Positions 32,893 to 42,538 are shown, numbered from the stretch's first letter. The stretch is 64,000 nt of DNA from Lichenicola sp964236105 (GCA_964236105.1 CAXSBC010000002.1:248001-312000); one strand, 5' to 3'. Numbers and translations: made by a program. The notes: generated by a model not told the origin, from the sequence alone.

Positions 32893-34800
32893 TCAGCGCT
32901 CGCCGGACAGCTCGCGGCGGCTGCGGTCGAGCTCCTCGCTGTAGCGTCGCAGCGCATACTGCTCGGTCAGCTCGCCCAGCACCTGCCGCCGCTCGACGCC
33001 GTCCACCACCACCAGCGCGTCCGCCTCGCCGATCTCGAACAGGGTGACCGCCTCGCGGACGGTCATTTCCGGACGCAGCATTACCTCGTCGTAGTGCAGC
33101 AGCTCGTCCAGCCGGGTGATCTCCTGGTCCGAGCCGTGCAGCTCCGGCACCATCACCACTCCGCAATAGGCGCCCTCCCGGTCGACCACGATGATGCGGT
33201 GCGCAGACCCCAGCGGATAGTCGCGCCGCACCGCTTCCAGCGGCGTCTCGATCTCCATCGTGCGCACCTCGCGCCGCATCATCCGCTCGACGGTCAGGTT
33301 GCGCATCCAGCCGACATCGACCGCGCTGCGTATGCTCTCGCCGCGCAGGTGGAAGCGCCAGGTCGCGAACGAGTAGCCGAAGGTGCGGCGCACCGTCAGC
33401 GACGACACCACCGAGGCCGCCAGCACGGCGCTGGTCAGCGGCAGGCTGCCGGTCGATTCCAGTGCCAGGAACACCATCGTCAGCGGCCCGCCGACAATGG
33501 TGACGGCGAGCGCGCTCATGCCGATCAGCGCGCACACCACCGGCGACAGCCCGTTCGTCGTCACCAGCGACAGCAGGTCGCCGAACAGCGTGCCTGCCAG
33601 CACGCCGAGGAACAGCGAGGCGAAGAACAGCCCGCCGCGAAAGCCCGACCCGATCGACACCGCCGACGCCACCGCCTTGAGCACCAGGATCATCGCCACC
33701 TGCTGCAGCCCGAACTGCGCATCGAGCGCCAGCCGCATCGCGGTATGGCCCGACGACATCACCGTCGGCGTGATCAGCGCCATCAGCCCGACGATCAGGC
33801 CGCCCACCGCCGGGCGGAGCCACACCGGCAGCCCCGAGCGCCGGAACAGGCTCTCCGACAGCGTCACCGCGCGCATGATGGCGATGCCGATCAGGGCGCA
33901 GATCACGCCGAGCGCCAGGATCGGCACGTAGTCGAACCCGCCGATGCCGGCCGGGATCTCGATCGCCAGCGACGGCGCCGTCGAGCCCAGCACGTGGGTG
34001 ACCAGGATCGCGCAGATCGAGGACAGCGTGACCGGCGCCAGGTTGACCAGCGCGTAGGTGCCGATCACCAGCTCGAACGCATAGAAGGCGCCGGCGATCG
34101 GCGCGTCGAAGGCGGCGCCGATGGCGCTGGCGGCGCCGCAGCCGACCAGCACCCGCATGTCCTGGCGCCGCACCCGGAAGGCGCGGCCGAGCTTGGAGGC
34201 GAGTGCCGAGCCGATCTGGGTGTAGCCGGCCTCGAGCCCGATCGAGGCGCCGACGCCGTTCGACAGCACGGTCTGCACCGCCACCACCAGGCTATCGCGC
34301 AGCGACATGCGGCCGCCATAGAGCGCGTTGGCCTCGATCGGATCGACCGGACGCACCGAGGCATAGCGGGCGGCGACGAGTCCGAGCAGCCCGAGCGCCA
34401 GCCCGCCGAGGCTCGGCACCAGCACCGCGCGCCAGGGATCGAGATGCAGCAGCCCGGACAGCCGGCCGTCATTGTCCAGCGCGAACAGCACGCGGTGCAT
34501 CACCAGGGTGGTGGCGTTGATCCCCACCACCAGCAGCCCGACCGCCACGCCGATGCAGGACGCCAGCACGGCGAGCCAGACCTCGTCGGCGCGCACCAGC
34601 GCCCGCAGCGCCAGCGGCGCCTGCAGCACCCAGCCGCGCACCTGATGGCCGCGCGAGGCGATCCCGGCCCGCAGCGCCGCCGGCCGTCCGGGGGGCGGCG
34701 GCAGCGCGCCGTCGGCCGTGACGGGCTCGCCCGCCGGCATCACCGGCCGTGGCCGGGGGGCGCTCTCGCGGAAGCGGATGGGGAGGAGCGAACCGAACAC
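32893..34800 (-). CDS. CLC-type chloride channel / H+ antiporter with CBS domains
   Basis: This 635-residue protein has a CLC membrane domain (roughly residues 75-480) followed by two CBS domains (residues 500-610), which bind adenine nucleotides in relatives. The gating-glutamate region reads SIGLEAGYTQIGSALAS, with the usual Pro after Glu replaced by Ala; the selectivity segment GSGFRGGLFFASLFLG also lacks the common Pro. These changes may affect ion preference, and fluoride or nitrate handling cannot be excluded. The start may instead be the Met about 20 residues in. Confidence 0.93.
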   Translation of the reverse strand: MFGSLLPIRFRESAPRPRPVMPAGEPVTADGALPPPPGRPAALRAGIASRGHQVRGWVLQAPLALRALVRADEVWLAVLASCIGVAVGLLVVGINATTLVMHRVLFALDNDGRLSGLLHLDPWRAVLVPSLGGLALGLLGLVAARYASVRPVDPIEANALYGGRMSLRDSLVVAVQTVLSNGVGASIGLEAGYTQIGSALASKLGRAFRVRRQDMRVLVGCGAASAIGAAFDAPIAGAFYAFELVIGTYALVNLAPVTLSSICAILVTHVLGSTAPSLAIEIPAGIGGFDYVPILALGVICALIGIAIMRAVTLSESLFRRSGLPVWLRPAVGGLIVGLMALITPTVMSSGHTAMRLALDAQFGLQQVAMILVLKAVASAVSIGSGFRGGLFFASLFLGVLAGTLFGDLLSLVTTNGLSPVVCALIGMSALAVTIVGGPLTMVFLALESTGSLPLTSAVLAASVVSSLTVRRTFGYSFATWRFHLRGESIRSAVDVGWMRNLTVERMMRREVRTMEIETPLEAVRRDYPLGSAHRIIVVDREGAYCGVVMVPELHGSDQEITRLDELLHYDEVMLRPEMTVREAVTLFEIGEADALVVVDGVERRQVLGELTEQYALRRYSEELDRSRRELSGER

Positions 34801-34911
34801 GCAGGCAGCCTTGTGGCACCGCGCGTCATCGCGGCCGTCCGCCTGGTGTTCTGACGCCTGCGATGGCGGAGCGCAACGCCTGTCAGCGCAGCGCCACGCC
34901 GCATCCGCAGC

Positions 34912-35127
34912 TCAGGCGGGGCGGGCCCCGACCTGCATCGGCGGCGGCCCAGGCGACGGCGGGATCGGGATCGGGCCGGGCGGCTCGCCCATCGGCGGCG
35001 GCGCGTCCGGATCGTCCTCGTCGAGGTCGGGCGGCGATGGCGGCGGCGATTCCTGGCCGCTGACGCGGAGGAAGGCGGCACGACGCCCGCGACCGGCCGG
35101 GACCGGCTTCGACGGCCTGTAGCTCAT
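34912..35127 (-). CDS. Small proline-rich hypothetical protein
   Basis: This 71-residue open frame starts MSYRPSKPVPAGRGRRAAFL; the second half is a Pro/Asp-rich tail (PPPSPPDLDEDDPDAPPPM). GGGAG lies about eleven bases upstream of ATG 35127. It sits alone between the CLC and quinone reductase genes, divergent from the latter. Codon use is compatible with coding. No family is recognised; because the composition is simple, a chance frame in GC-rich DNA remains possible. Confidence 0.45.
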   Translation of the reverse strand: MSYRPSKPVPAGRGRRAAFLRVSGQESPPPSPPDLDEDDPDAPPPMGEPPGPIPIPPSPGPPPMQVGARPA

Positions 35128-35290
35128 GGCGAGAATGCTCCCTTGACGATCGAACGTCGAAGATGGCGGCGCGTCGCAGGCAGGCGCCGCCAGATGACGT
35201 CGACAACCGAACCGCCGGAAAACAGTTGCAGTTCCCACGACCGGAAGGCGGCGCCCCGCCCTACCCTGCCGGTCGCGAGGCGAACCGACG

Positions 35291-36316
35291 ATGACCCTGC
35301 CCGACTCGATGCGCTACGTCGCCCATGACGGTGCCGGCGGCGGGCCGGACACGCTCCGGATCGAGAGGGGAGCGCTGCCGGCGCCCGGCGCGGGCGAGCT
35401 GCTGATCCGGGTGATGGCAGCCGGCATCAACCGGCCCGACGTGATGCAACGCCAGGGATCGTATCCGCCGCCCCGGGACGCGAGCCCGGTGCTCGGCCTG
35501 GAGGTCGCGGGGATCGTCGCCGCCATCGGCCCGTCCGGCGCGGATGCGGCGGCCTTCGCCGTCGGCGACCGCGTCTGCGCCCTGGTCAATGGCGGCGGCT
35601 ATGCGGAGTACTGCGTGGCCCCCGCCGCGCAGTGCCTGCCCTGGCCGACCGGCTACGACGCGCCGCGCGCCGCCGCCCTGCCGGAAACCTTCTTCACCGT
35701 CTGGTCGAACCTGTTCCGCACCGGCCGTCTGGCGGCGGGCGAGACGCTGCTCGTGCATGGCGGCAGCAGCGGCATCGGCTCGACCGCGATCCAGCTCGCG
35801 CGCTGCTTCGGCGCCCGCGTGATCGCCACCGCCGGCAACGCGGCGAAGTGCGACATCGCCCGCCGCCTCGGCGCGGAGGCGGCGATCAACTACCGCGAGG
35901 AGAAGTTCGTCGACCAGGTGATGTCGCTGACCGCCGGACGCGGCGTCGACATCGTGCTCGACATCATGGGCGCGTCCTACCTGGACCGGAACCTGGCGTG
36001 CCTGGCCGATCTGGGCCGGCTGGTGTTCGTGTCGCTGCAGGGGGGCGGCAGCGCCGACGGGGTCAGCCTGACCCGGATCATGACTGGCCGCCTGACGCTG
36101 ACCGGCACGACGATGCGGCCGCGGAGCGCGCGCTTCAAAAGCGAGATCGCCGAAGCGCTGCGCCAGGACGTGTGGCCGCTGCTCGACACCGGCAGCGTCG
36201 CGCCGCTGATGCATGCGGTGCTGCCCTTCACGCAGGTGGTGCAAGCCCATAAGCTGATGGAATCCGGCAGCCATGCCGGCAAGATCGTCCTCACGCTCGC
36301 CGACGGGGCCGCGTGA
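35291..36316 (+). CDS. NAD(P)H:quinone oxidoreductase, zinc-independent MDR (PIG3/QOR type)
   Basis: This 341-residue medium-chain dehydrogenase has GINRPDVMQRQGSYPPP, LGLEVAGIVAAIG, and the NADPH-binding loop LVHGGSSGIGSTAIQLARCFGA. It lacks the catalytic-zinc ligands of alcohol dehydrogenases, as expected for quinone reductases. The asparagine/aspartate pattern NRPDVMQRQG is characteristic of the TP53I3 (PIG3) branch. A 7-bp hairpin follows the stop and separates it from the hydrolase gene. Confidence 0.92.
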   Translation: MTLPDSMRYVAHDGAGGGPDTLRIERGALPAPGAGELLIRVMAAGINRPDVMQRQGSYPPPRDASPVLGLEVAGIVAAIGPSGADAAAFAVGDRVCALVNGGGYAEYCVAPAAQCLPWPTGYDAPRAAALPETFFTVWSNLFRTGRLAAGETLLVHGGSSGIGSTAIQLARCFGARVIATAGNAAKCDIARRLGAEAAINYREEKFVDQVMSLTAGRGVDIVLDIMGASYLDRNLACLADLGRLVFVSLQGGGSADGVSLTRIMTGRLTLTGTTMRPRSARFKSEIAEALRQDVWPLLDTGSVAPLMHAVLPFTQVVQAHKLMESGSHAGKIVLTLADGAA

Positions 36317-36322
36317 CCTGAT

Positions 36323-36339
36323 CCGGGGCTCTGCCCCGG
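36323..36339. repeat. GC-rich hairpin related to the paired-hairpin repeat
   Basis: CCGGGGC-TCT-GCCCCGG is a perfect 7-bp stem with a 3-base loop, located 7 bases after the quinone reductase stop. Its reverse complement matches the second hairpin of the repeat at 20117-20155 (loop AGA). Confidence 0.55.
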
Positions 36340-36370
36340 CACTTCTCCACACCGACACGCAGAGAGCGCC

Positions 36371-37159
36371 TTGAAGCTGAACGTCGTGGACCGCGGCCCC
36401 GAGACCGCCGGCGCCGGCACCGGGCCCGCCATCGTCCTGCTGCACGGCCTGTTCGGACGGGCGCGCAACCTCGGCTACTTCCAGCGCCGGCTGGCGGCCA
36501 CGCGCCGCACGCTCGCCGTCGACCTGCGCAACCACGGCGACAGTCCGCACGGCCAGATGGACTATACCAGCATGGCGTTCGACCTGCTGGAGACGCTGGC
36601 CGAGCACGATGCGCTGCCGGCGACCCTGGTCGGGCACTCGATGGGCGGCAAGGCGGCGATGACCCTGGCGCTGACCCGTCCGGAGTCGGTCGCGAGCCTG
36701 CTGGTCGCCGACATTCCGCCAGCCGTCACCGGGCATGGCAGTTTCGGGCTCGGCGAGCAGATGCTGCGGATCGCGTTCCCGCCCTACCTCAACCGCGCCG
36801 GCGCCGACGCGCTGCTGCTGGAGGCGATCCCCAACGCCGACGTGCGCAACCTGATGCTGCAGAACCTGCGGCTCGGCGAGCATCCCGGCTGGGTGATCGG
36901 GCTCGAGGAGATCGTCGCCTCGATGACCAACATCGAGGGCTGGCCCTATATTCCGGAAGGCCATCGCTATGACGGCCCGACGCTGTTCCTGGCCGGCGAG
37001 ACCTCGCCCTACATCCGCCCCGAGGACCATGCGGTGATGCGCCGGCTGTTCCCGCAGCATCGCTTCGAGGTCATCGAGCAGGCCGGGCACTGGCTGCATG
37101 TGGAGAATCCGGGCCGGTTCCTGCAGCTGCTGCAGGACTTCACCGGCACGGCCGGCTGA
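36371..37159 (+). CDS. Alpha/beta hydrolase (YbfF-like esterase)
   Basis: This 262-residue alpha/beta-hydrolase has the oxyanion motif IVLLHGLFGRARNLGYFQRRL, RNHGDSPHGQMDYTSMAFDL, the nucleophile elbow GHSMGGKAA, and the catalytic His in EQAGHWLHVENP. This arrangement matches YbfF and related acyl-CoA/ester hydrolases, but the substrate is open. It starts with TTG 36371, preceded by GAGAG; no better start is in frame. The glycosylase gene downstream is convergent. Confidence 0.92.
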   Translation: MKLNVVDRGPETAGAGTGPAIVLLHGLFGRARNLGYFQRRLAATRRTLAVDLRNHGDSPHGQMDYTSMAFDLLETLAEHDALPATLVGHSMGGKAAMTLALTRPESVASLLVADIPPAVTGHGSFGLGEQMLRIAFPPYLNRAGADALLLEAIPNADVRNLMLQNLRLGEHPGWVIGLEEIVASMTNIEGWPYIPEGHRYDGPTLFLAGETSPYIRPEDHAVMRRLFPQHRFEVIEQAGHWLHVENPGRFLQLLQDFTGTAG

Positions 37160-37173
37160 CGCGGGCGGAAGCT

Positions 37174-37917
37174 TCAGCCGGTCGCGGTCATCGCGCTGGC
37201 CGCCGCCGCCGGCTTGGCGGCATCGGCGGCACGCCACAGATACCAGGCGGCGGTCGAGCGGTGCGGGCTCCAGTTCTGCGCGATCTCGGCGAGCGCGCGC
37301 GGCTTCGGCTGCCGCTCCAGCCGCTTGATCAGCCGGTAGCCTTCCCGGACCGCGAAGTCGTCGACCGGCATCACGTCCTTGCGCCCGAGGCTGAAGATCA
37401 GCAGCATCTCCACGGTCCAGCGCCCGATGCCGCGCAGGCTGACCAGCCGCTCGATCAGCGCCTCGTCCGACAGCCGGGTCGCCTGCCGCCGGGTCGGCAC
37501 CAGGCCGGCGAGCCTCGCTTCGCAGACCGCCCGCATCGCCGCCGTCTTGGCGCCGGAGAAGCCGCAGGCCCGCAGCGCGGCGTCGGAATGCGACAGCATC
37601 GCCTCCGGGCTCGGGAACGGACCCGGCGACAGCGCCACCAGCCGGCCGAGGATCGCCTCCGCCGCCCGCCCGTGCAGCTGCTGATGCGCCACCGCCCGGA
37701 TCAGGCTCTCGAACGGCTCGCGCGCGGTGTCCGCCCGCAGCCCGCAGCGCCCGACGCGGCGGATCAGCGCCGCCAGATCCGGATCCGCCGCCATCAGGTG
37801 ACGCCGGGCGGCGTTCCGGCCGGCCGCAGGCGCTGGCAGCAGCGGCGCGTCCGCCGCCAGCATCGGGACCTCCGGCAGCGCCGGGTCCGGGGGGTGTGGA
37901 GATGACACGTCGTCCAT
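37174..37917 (-). CDS. DNA-3-methyladenine glycosylase II (AlkA-like)
   Basis: This 247-residue HhH-GPD glycosylase removes alkylated purines to start base-excision repair. It has HQQLHGRAAEAILGRLVAL, the helix-hairpin-helix LVSLRGIGRWTVEMLLIFSLG and the catalytic Asp in MPVDDFAVREGY. It is shorter than E. coli AlkA because it lacks the N-terminal Ada-like beta domain, as do many bacterial homologues. The N-terminal 35 residues are Pro/Ala-rich and unconserved, so the exact start is uncertain. Confidence 0.92.
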   Translation of the reverse strand: MDDVSSPHPPDPALPEVPMLAADAPLLPAPAAGRNAARRHLMAADPDLAALIRRVGRCGLRADTAREPFESLIRAVAHQQLHGRAAEAILGRLVALSPGPFPSPEAMLSHSDAALRACGFSGAKTAAMRAVCEARLAGLVPTRRQATRLSDEALIERLVSLRGIGRWTVEMLLIFSLGRKDVMPVDDFAVREGYRLIKRLERQPKPRALAEIAQNWSPHRSTAAWYLWRAADAAKPAAAASAMTATG

Positions 37918-38056
37918 CCGATCGAACAGGTGGTGGCGAAGCCATGGGTCAGATGCCAGAATGACGCCGCGATCCGGGACCGACCAGAGGCGCAGCAGAC
38001 CGCGCCGGCGCAGGAACGTCGCCGCGGGCGATCAGGCGGAGACACCCGACCACCCC

Positions 38057-39205
38057 ATGGCTGAACGCGCTGCCCCCACGGACCCGAGGCCGGTCCTGCC
38101 GCGTCGTCCGCTTCCCGCGGCGGCCGCGACGTCCGGAGCCATGGCGCGTCGGCTGGCGCACGCGCCGCTGCCGCTGGAGCCGCGCGGGGCCGCACCCGGC
38201 GTGAGCGCGCAACCCTCCGGCGGCGCCGTCGACCGGATCCAGCGCGCCGGAGTCGGGCTTGCCGGCCTGCCGCTGTCGCGGCGCATCCGCACCCAGCGCA
38301 GCCGGCTGGAGCGCATGCTGGGCAGCTCGGCGCTGCTGCATGCCGTCATGCTGGTGCTGCTGGCGATCCTGTATGCGCGCCAGAGCCGCCTGCCGCCGCC
38401 GCAGGACGAGCCGCCGGTGCAGATGGTGTTCGGCCAGAGCGGCATGGTCGGCGACCAGACCTCGCCCGATTTCGGCGGCGGCACCCCGCCCGCGATCCAG
38501 CGCCCGCCGCCGGCGCCGCCGACGCCGGTCCCGGTGCCGCAGCCCGAGCCGCCGCCGCAGCAGGAGATGACGGTCAATCCCGAGCTCCCGCCGGCATTGC
38601 CGCCGGTGCCGATCCCCGATCTCGAGCCGCTGCCGCCGGTGCCGCCGCCGCCGCCCGTCGAGACGCAACGCCCGTCGCAGCGCACCGAGCCGATGCGCAT
38701 CCCGCTGAACACCGCGCGACCCGCCCCCAGCCACACGGCGCGCAGCTCGCCCTTCTCCAACCCGATGGATCTGTCCTTCTCGCAGTCGACGCCCGGTCCG
38801 GCGCGCGCCCGCACCGGCCGCCCGGGCGGCTCGCATGCGCCGGTGGACCTGTCGCTCGGGCCGCTGGTGAAGAACGGCCACCTGAACACCCCGTTCGCGA
38901 CCGTGGGCATCAAGGGGGTCAGCGACGACTACGGCGCCGAGATCGACAGCTGGATCCGCCGCCACCTGTACTACCCGCCCGAGGCGGCGCAGCGCGGCGA
39001 GGACGGCGACTCGCACGTGCATGTGGTGATCGATCGCGAAGGCCACGTGAAGAGCGTCCGGCTGGTCGACTCCGCGGGCTCGTTCGCGCTCGACGACTCC
39101 ACCGAGGGCATGTTCCGCAACGCCAAGCTGCCGCCGGTGCCGCCGGACATGCAGGGCGACCACTTCGACATTGATCTGACGGTCGACTATATCCTGATGC
39201 GCTGA
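38057..39205 (+). CDS. Energy transducer TonB family protein
   Basis: This 382-residue protein has a basic cytoplasmic N-terminal region, one membrane helix at about residues 88-107 (MLGSSALLHAVMLVLLAILY), a long Pro-rich periplasmic stretch (about 140-220), and a C-terminal TonB-like domain (WIRRHLYYPPEAAQRGEDGD, HVHVVIDREGHVKSVRLVDS). TonB couples the proton-motive force to outer-membrane receptors. No exbBD or receptor gene is adjacent. Its cytoplasmic N-terminus of about 85 residues is much longer than that of E. coli TonB. ATG 38057 is preferred to 37961, which adds only Arg-rich sequence. Confidence 0.86.
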   Translation: MAERAAPTDPRPVLPRRPLPAAAATSGAMARRLAHAPLPLEPRGAAPGVSAQPSGGAVDRIQRAGVGLAGLPLSRRIRTQRSRLERMLGSSALLHAVMLVLLAILYARQSRLPPPQDEPPVQMVFGQSGMVGDQTSPDFGGGTPPAIQRPPPAPPTPVPVPQPEPPPQQEMTVNPELPPALPPVPIPDLEPLPPVPPPPPVETQRPSQRTEPMRIPLNTARPAPSHTARSSPFSNPMDLSFSQSTPGPARARTGRPGGSHAPVDLSLGPLVKNGHLNTPFATVGIKGVSDDYGAEIDSWIRRHLYYPPEAAQRGEDGDSHVHVVIDREGHVKSVRLVDSAGSFALDDSTEGMFRNAKLPPVPPDMQGDHFDIDLTVDYILMR

Positions 39206-39279
39206 CCGGTCGCGCGGAACGGTTCCGGCTCCGCGTCTCGTCGCCCGCTTCCGCCATGCTTCCACCCGAGAGGTCCTCC

Positions 39280-39903
39280 ATGGTCAGTCTGACGCCGCCG
39301 CCGCCGCAGATGTCCCCGGACGAGGCGCTGAACCTGCTCAAGGACGGCAATGCCCGCTTCATCAGCGGGCAGCCCGTGCGCCCGCATCTGACCGCGCCGG
39401 AGCGACGCAGCGCGCTGGCGCTGGGGCAGCGGCCGTTCTGCGTGCTGGTCGGCTGCTCCGACAGCCGGGTGTCGCCGGAGCTGCTGTTCGGCCGCGGCCT
39501 GGGCGAGCTGTTCATCGTCCGCAACGCCGGCAACGTCGTCGACCTCGCCGCCATGGGCAGCATCGAGTATGGCGTCGCCGTGCTGGGCGCGCCGCTGGTG
39601 GTGGTGCTGGGGCACGAGCGCTGCGGCGCCGTGCAGGCGGCGGTCGACGTGGTGCAGAACGATACCCTCTACCCCGGCAGCATCGGCCAGATGATCGAGC
39701 CGATCATCCCGGCGGTGCTGCATGCGACGCGCGAGGCGGGCGACGACCTGCTCGACCGCGCGGTGCGGGCGAACGTCCGCCGCATCGTGCAGCGGCTGCA
39801 GACCACCGAGCAGATGCTGCTGGAGCCGCAGCGCCAAGGCCGGCTCAGGATCGTCGGCGCCCGCTACGACCTCGATGACGGCGTCGTCGAGTTCTTCGAC
39901 TAG
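39280..39903 (+). CDS. Beta-class carbonic anhydrase
   Basis: This 207-residue zinc enzyme interconverts carbon dioxide and bicarbonate. Zinc ligands are Cys59 and Asp61 in VGCSDSRVSPE, His112 and Cys115 in LGHERCGAVQAA. The dimer-contact segment FIVRNAGNVVD is present. ATG 39280 has GAGAGG upstream; a slightly longer in-frame start is less likely. It stands alone between tonB and an EamA transporter gene. Confidence 0.95.
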   Translation: MVSLTPPPPQMSPDEALNLLKDGNARFISGQPVRPHLTAPERRSALALGQRPFCVLVGCSDSRVSPELLFGRGLGELFIVRNAGNVVDLAAMGSIEYGVAVLGAPLVVVLGHERCGAVQAAVDVVQNDTLYPGSIGQMIEPIIPAVLHATREAGDDLLDRAVRANVRRIVQRLQTTEQMLLEPQRQGRLRIVGARYDLDDGVVEFFD

Positions 39904-39920
39904 CGCGCCACGCCGCTCGC

Positions 39921-40865
39921 TCAGCGCGTCCGGCGAAGCGCGCGCAGCACCCGTCCGTCGATCACCGCCAGACCGGCGCCGATCAGCAGCACGCCGGGCA
40001 GGTCGCGCGGCGCGATCGCCTCGCCCAGGAACACCAGGCCGAGCAGCAGCGCGCTGACCGGCACCAGGAACGTCACCAGGGCGGCGCGCGTGGCGCCGGA
40101 CGAGGCCAGGATGTGGAAATACAGCAGGTAGGCGAGGGCCGTGCTCAGCAGCCCGATCCCGAGCAGCGACGCCCAGCCCGTCGCCGGCAGCGGCGGCAGC
40201 GTCCAGAACCGGTCGACGGCCGCAGCGACCGGCAGCATCACCACCGCCGCACCGCTCATCTGCCCGGCCGCGAACTGCAGCGGCGTCACGCCGCGCACCC
40301 GCCGCGCCAGCACCCCGCCGACGGCATAGGCCAGCGTCGCCAGCAGGCAGGCGAGCTCCGCCGGCAGGTCGGCCGAGCCCAGGCCGCGCAGCAGGTCCGG
40401 CCCGATCAGCACCACGACGCCGCCGAAGCCGCACAGCGCGCCGACCGCCGCGCGCCGCGTCAGCTTCTCGTCGCGCGTCGCCACGTGCGCCACCAGCGCG
40501 GTCGCGATCGGGGTCGGCGCGTTCAGCAGCGCCGTCAGCCCGGCCGACAGCCGGTGCTCGCTCCAGGCGAACAGGCAGAAGGGCAGCGCCGAGCTGAGCG
40601 CGCCCAGCAGCAGGAACCAGCCGGCCAGCCCGCCGCCGAGCGGAAGCCGCTCGCGACGCAGCGCCAGCACCAGCAGCAGCGCCAGCGAGGCGATCGTCAC
40701 CCGGTCCAGCACCAGCGTCAGCGGCGGCAGCACCGGCGCCAGCAGCTTGTAGAAGAGGAACGATCCGCCCCACAGGAACGACAATCCGCCCAGCATCAGC
40801 CAGTCGCGCGCCGACACCGGCTCGCCGTGGACGGTCGCGGTCGGCCGGGTGCCGGCGCCGGTCAT
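39921..40865 (-). CDS. DMT superfamily transporter (EamA family)
   Basis: This 314-residue protein has about ten membrane segments in two EamA repeats, with LSFLWGGSFLFYKLLAPV at the start and GIGLLSTALAYLLYFHILA and FLVPVSALLLGLVFLGE in the second repeat. Such proteins export amino acids or metabolites; the substrate is not predictable. ATG 40865 overlaps the antiporter stop (ATGA), so the two genes are translated together. Confidence 0.9.
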   Translation of the reverse strand: MTGAGTRPTATVHGEPVSARDWLMLGGLSFLWGGSFLFYKLLAPVLPPLTLVLDRVTIASLALLLVLALRRERLPLGGGLAGWFLLLGALSSALPFCLFAWSEHRLSAGLTALLNAPTPIATALVAHVATRDEKLTRRAAVGALCGFGGVVVLIGPDLLRGLGSADLPAELACLLATLAYAVGGVLARRVRGVTPLQFAAGQMSGAAVVMLPVAAAVDRFWTLPPLPATGWASLLGIGLLSTALAYLLYFHILASSGATRAALVTFLVPVSALLLGLVFLGEAIAPRDLPGVLLIGAGLAVIDGRVLRALRRTR

Positions 40866-42538
40866 GCCGGATGCCCCGCACCAGGTCCGGTCTGCCACGG
40901 CAGCGACCGCGCCACCGCCGACAGCACCTCCTCCTGATGGTCGAGCTCGCGCGCCAGCAGCCGCTCGGTCTGGTCGTTGATCTCCGACGCCCGGCTCATC
41001 CGCGTCAGGGCCTCGCGCTCGATGCGCAGGATCCTGAGCCGGAAGGCGGTCTCCAGCCGGTCGCGATCCAGCTCCGGCGAGGCGTCCGGCGAGCCGTGCA
41101 CCTGCAGCGCGGCACTCAGCCTGCGCTCCCGGTCCTGGAAGGCGACCAGCATCTGCGCCAGCATGGCCTCGCGATGCTCTCGGTTCTGCGGGTCCTCGTC
41201 GGGCAGCGACAGCTCGCGCTCGGTCGCCTCAACCGCCACCTGCGCGATGGCGAGCCGCGCCCGCACCGCCTCCAGCTCCATCGGGTCGATCGCCGGCAGC
41301 TCCAGCCTGTGCAGCAGCGGCGGCAGCGCCACGGCCGCGAGCAGCAGCGAGGCGACGATGACCCCGGCGGCCAGCGTCACCAGCACGTCGCGCTCGGGAA
41401 AGTCCGGCGCCAGCGACAGCACCGCCGCGAGCGTGATGGCGCCCTTGACGCCCGCCACCGCGAGCGCCAGCACCAGCCGCCCGGCGGGCCGCGTCGGCGG
41501 CGCTGTCGCGCGCAGGCGGTGCACGGTCCGCTGCAGCAGCAGCGAGGCCGCGATCCAGACCAGACGCAGCAGCACCAGCGTCAGCGTGATCAGCATGACC
41601 GTCAGCAGCAGCCGCCAGGCCGACGCGCCGGCGGCCCGGGCCGAGGCGATCCCGTCGCGCAGCAGGGCCGGGAGCTGCAGGCCCAGCAGCAGGAAGATCA
41701 GCCCGTTGAAGCTGAAGGTCAGCACGCCCCAGACGGCGGTGGCGCGCAGCCTGATGTCGCTGCGGCCGCTGTCGAACACGCGCATCTGCTTCAGGGTCAG
41801 GCCCGCCGCCACCGCCGCCAGGATGCCCGACGCGCCCACATGCTCGGCAGCCAGATAGGACGCGAACGGCAGCAGCGCCGAGATCGTCACGAAGGCGACC
41901 GACTCGTCGAAGCCGCGCCGGATCAGCAGCGTCTCCACGAGCCCCACGGCGCCCGCGAGCACGGCGCCGACCGCAAACCCGGCGCACGACACCAGCAGGA
42001 ACGCGCCCGCCGCCGCTCCGGCGGAGAACGAGCCCGTCATCGCCGCCGCGGCGGCGAACTTGAAGCACACCAGGCCCGAGGCGTCGTTCAGCAGCGCCTC
42101 GCCAGACAGGATGTGCATGAAGCGGTGCGGCACCGGCCGGCCCTCGATCATGCCGCCGACCGCCACCGCGTCGGTCGGCGCCAGCACCGCCGCCAGCGCG
42201 AAGCAGGCCGCCAGCGGCACCGGCGGCACCAGCCAGTGCACGACGTAGCCGCCGCCGATGGTGGTGAACAGCACCAGCCCGAGCGCCAGCATCAGCACCA
42301 CCCGGCCGACCGAGCGGAACTCGCGAGTCGGCATCAGGTAGGCGTCGGCGAACAGCAGCGGCGGGATGAACAGCAGCAGGAACACGTCCGGCTCGAAATG
42401 CACCTGCACGCCGAGCAGGCTGGCCGCGACCCCGAGCGCGATCTGCAGCAGCGGCAGCGGCAGACGCACCACCCGCGACAGCATCAGGCTGAAGGCGGTG
42501 ACGAACAGCAGCAGCAGGATGGTGGTCGCGACGTGCAC
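40862..42538 (-). CDS. Na+/H+ antiporter, CPA1 (NhaP/YjcE) type
   Basis: This 558-residue protein has a membrane domain of about twelve helices and a cytoplasmic tail of about 150 residues. Functional motifs are ALAAVLAPTDAVAVGGMI and LSGEALLNDASGLVCFKFA, the second containing the ion-site Asn-Asp pair. The tail (RARLAIAQVAVEATERELSL...) is helical and resembles the regulatory tail of YjcE-type antiporters. GTG 42538, with GGGAG upstream, is the likely start; a very long upstream open frame is non-coding. It helps control cytoplasmic pH and sodium. Confidence 0.92.
   Translation of the reverse strand: MHVATTILLLLFVTAFSLMLSRVVRLPLPLLQIALGVAASLLGVQVHFEPDVFLLLFIPPLLFADAYLMPTREFRSVGRVVLMLALGLVLFTTIGGGYVVHWLVPPVPLAACFALAAVLAPTDAVAVGGMIEGRPVPHRFMHILSGEALLNDASGLVCFKFAAAAAMTGSFSAGAAAGAFLLVSCAGFAVGAVLAGAVGLVETLLIRRGFDESVAFVTISALLPFASYLAAEHVGASGILAAVAAGLTLKQMRVFDSGRSDIRLRATAVWGVLTFSFNGLIFLLLGLQLPALLRDGIASARAAGASAWRLLLTVMLITLTLVLLRLVWIAASLLLQRTVHRLRATAPPTRPAGRLVLALAVAGVKGAITLAAVLSLAPDFPERDVLVTLAAGVIVASLLLAAVALPPLLHRLELPAIDPMELEAVRARLAIAQVAVEATERELSLPDEDPQNREHREAMLAQMLVAFQDRERRLSAALQVHGSPDASPELDRDRLETAFRLRILRIEREALTRMSRASEINDQTERLLARELDHQEEVLSAVARSLPWQTGPGAGHPA

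Noticed and set aside
34893..34911. Extension of the Pro-rich small frame or the CLC gene into the gap 34801-34911
   Set aside because: No start codon with a ribosome-binding site and no biased frame in this gap; treated as non-coding.
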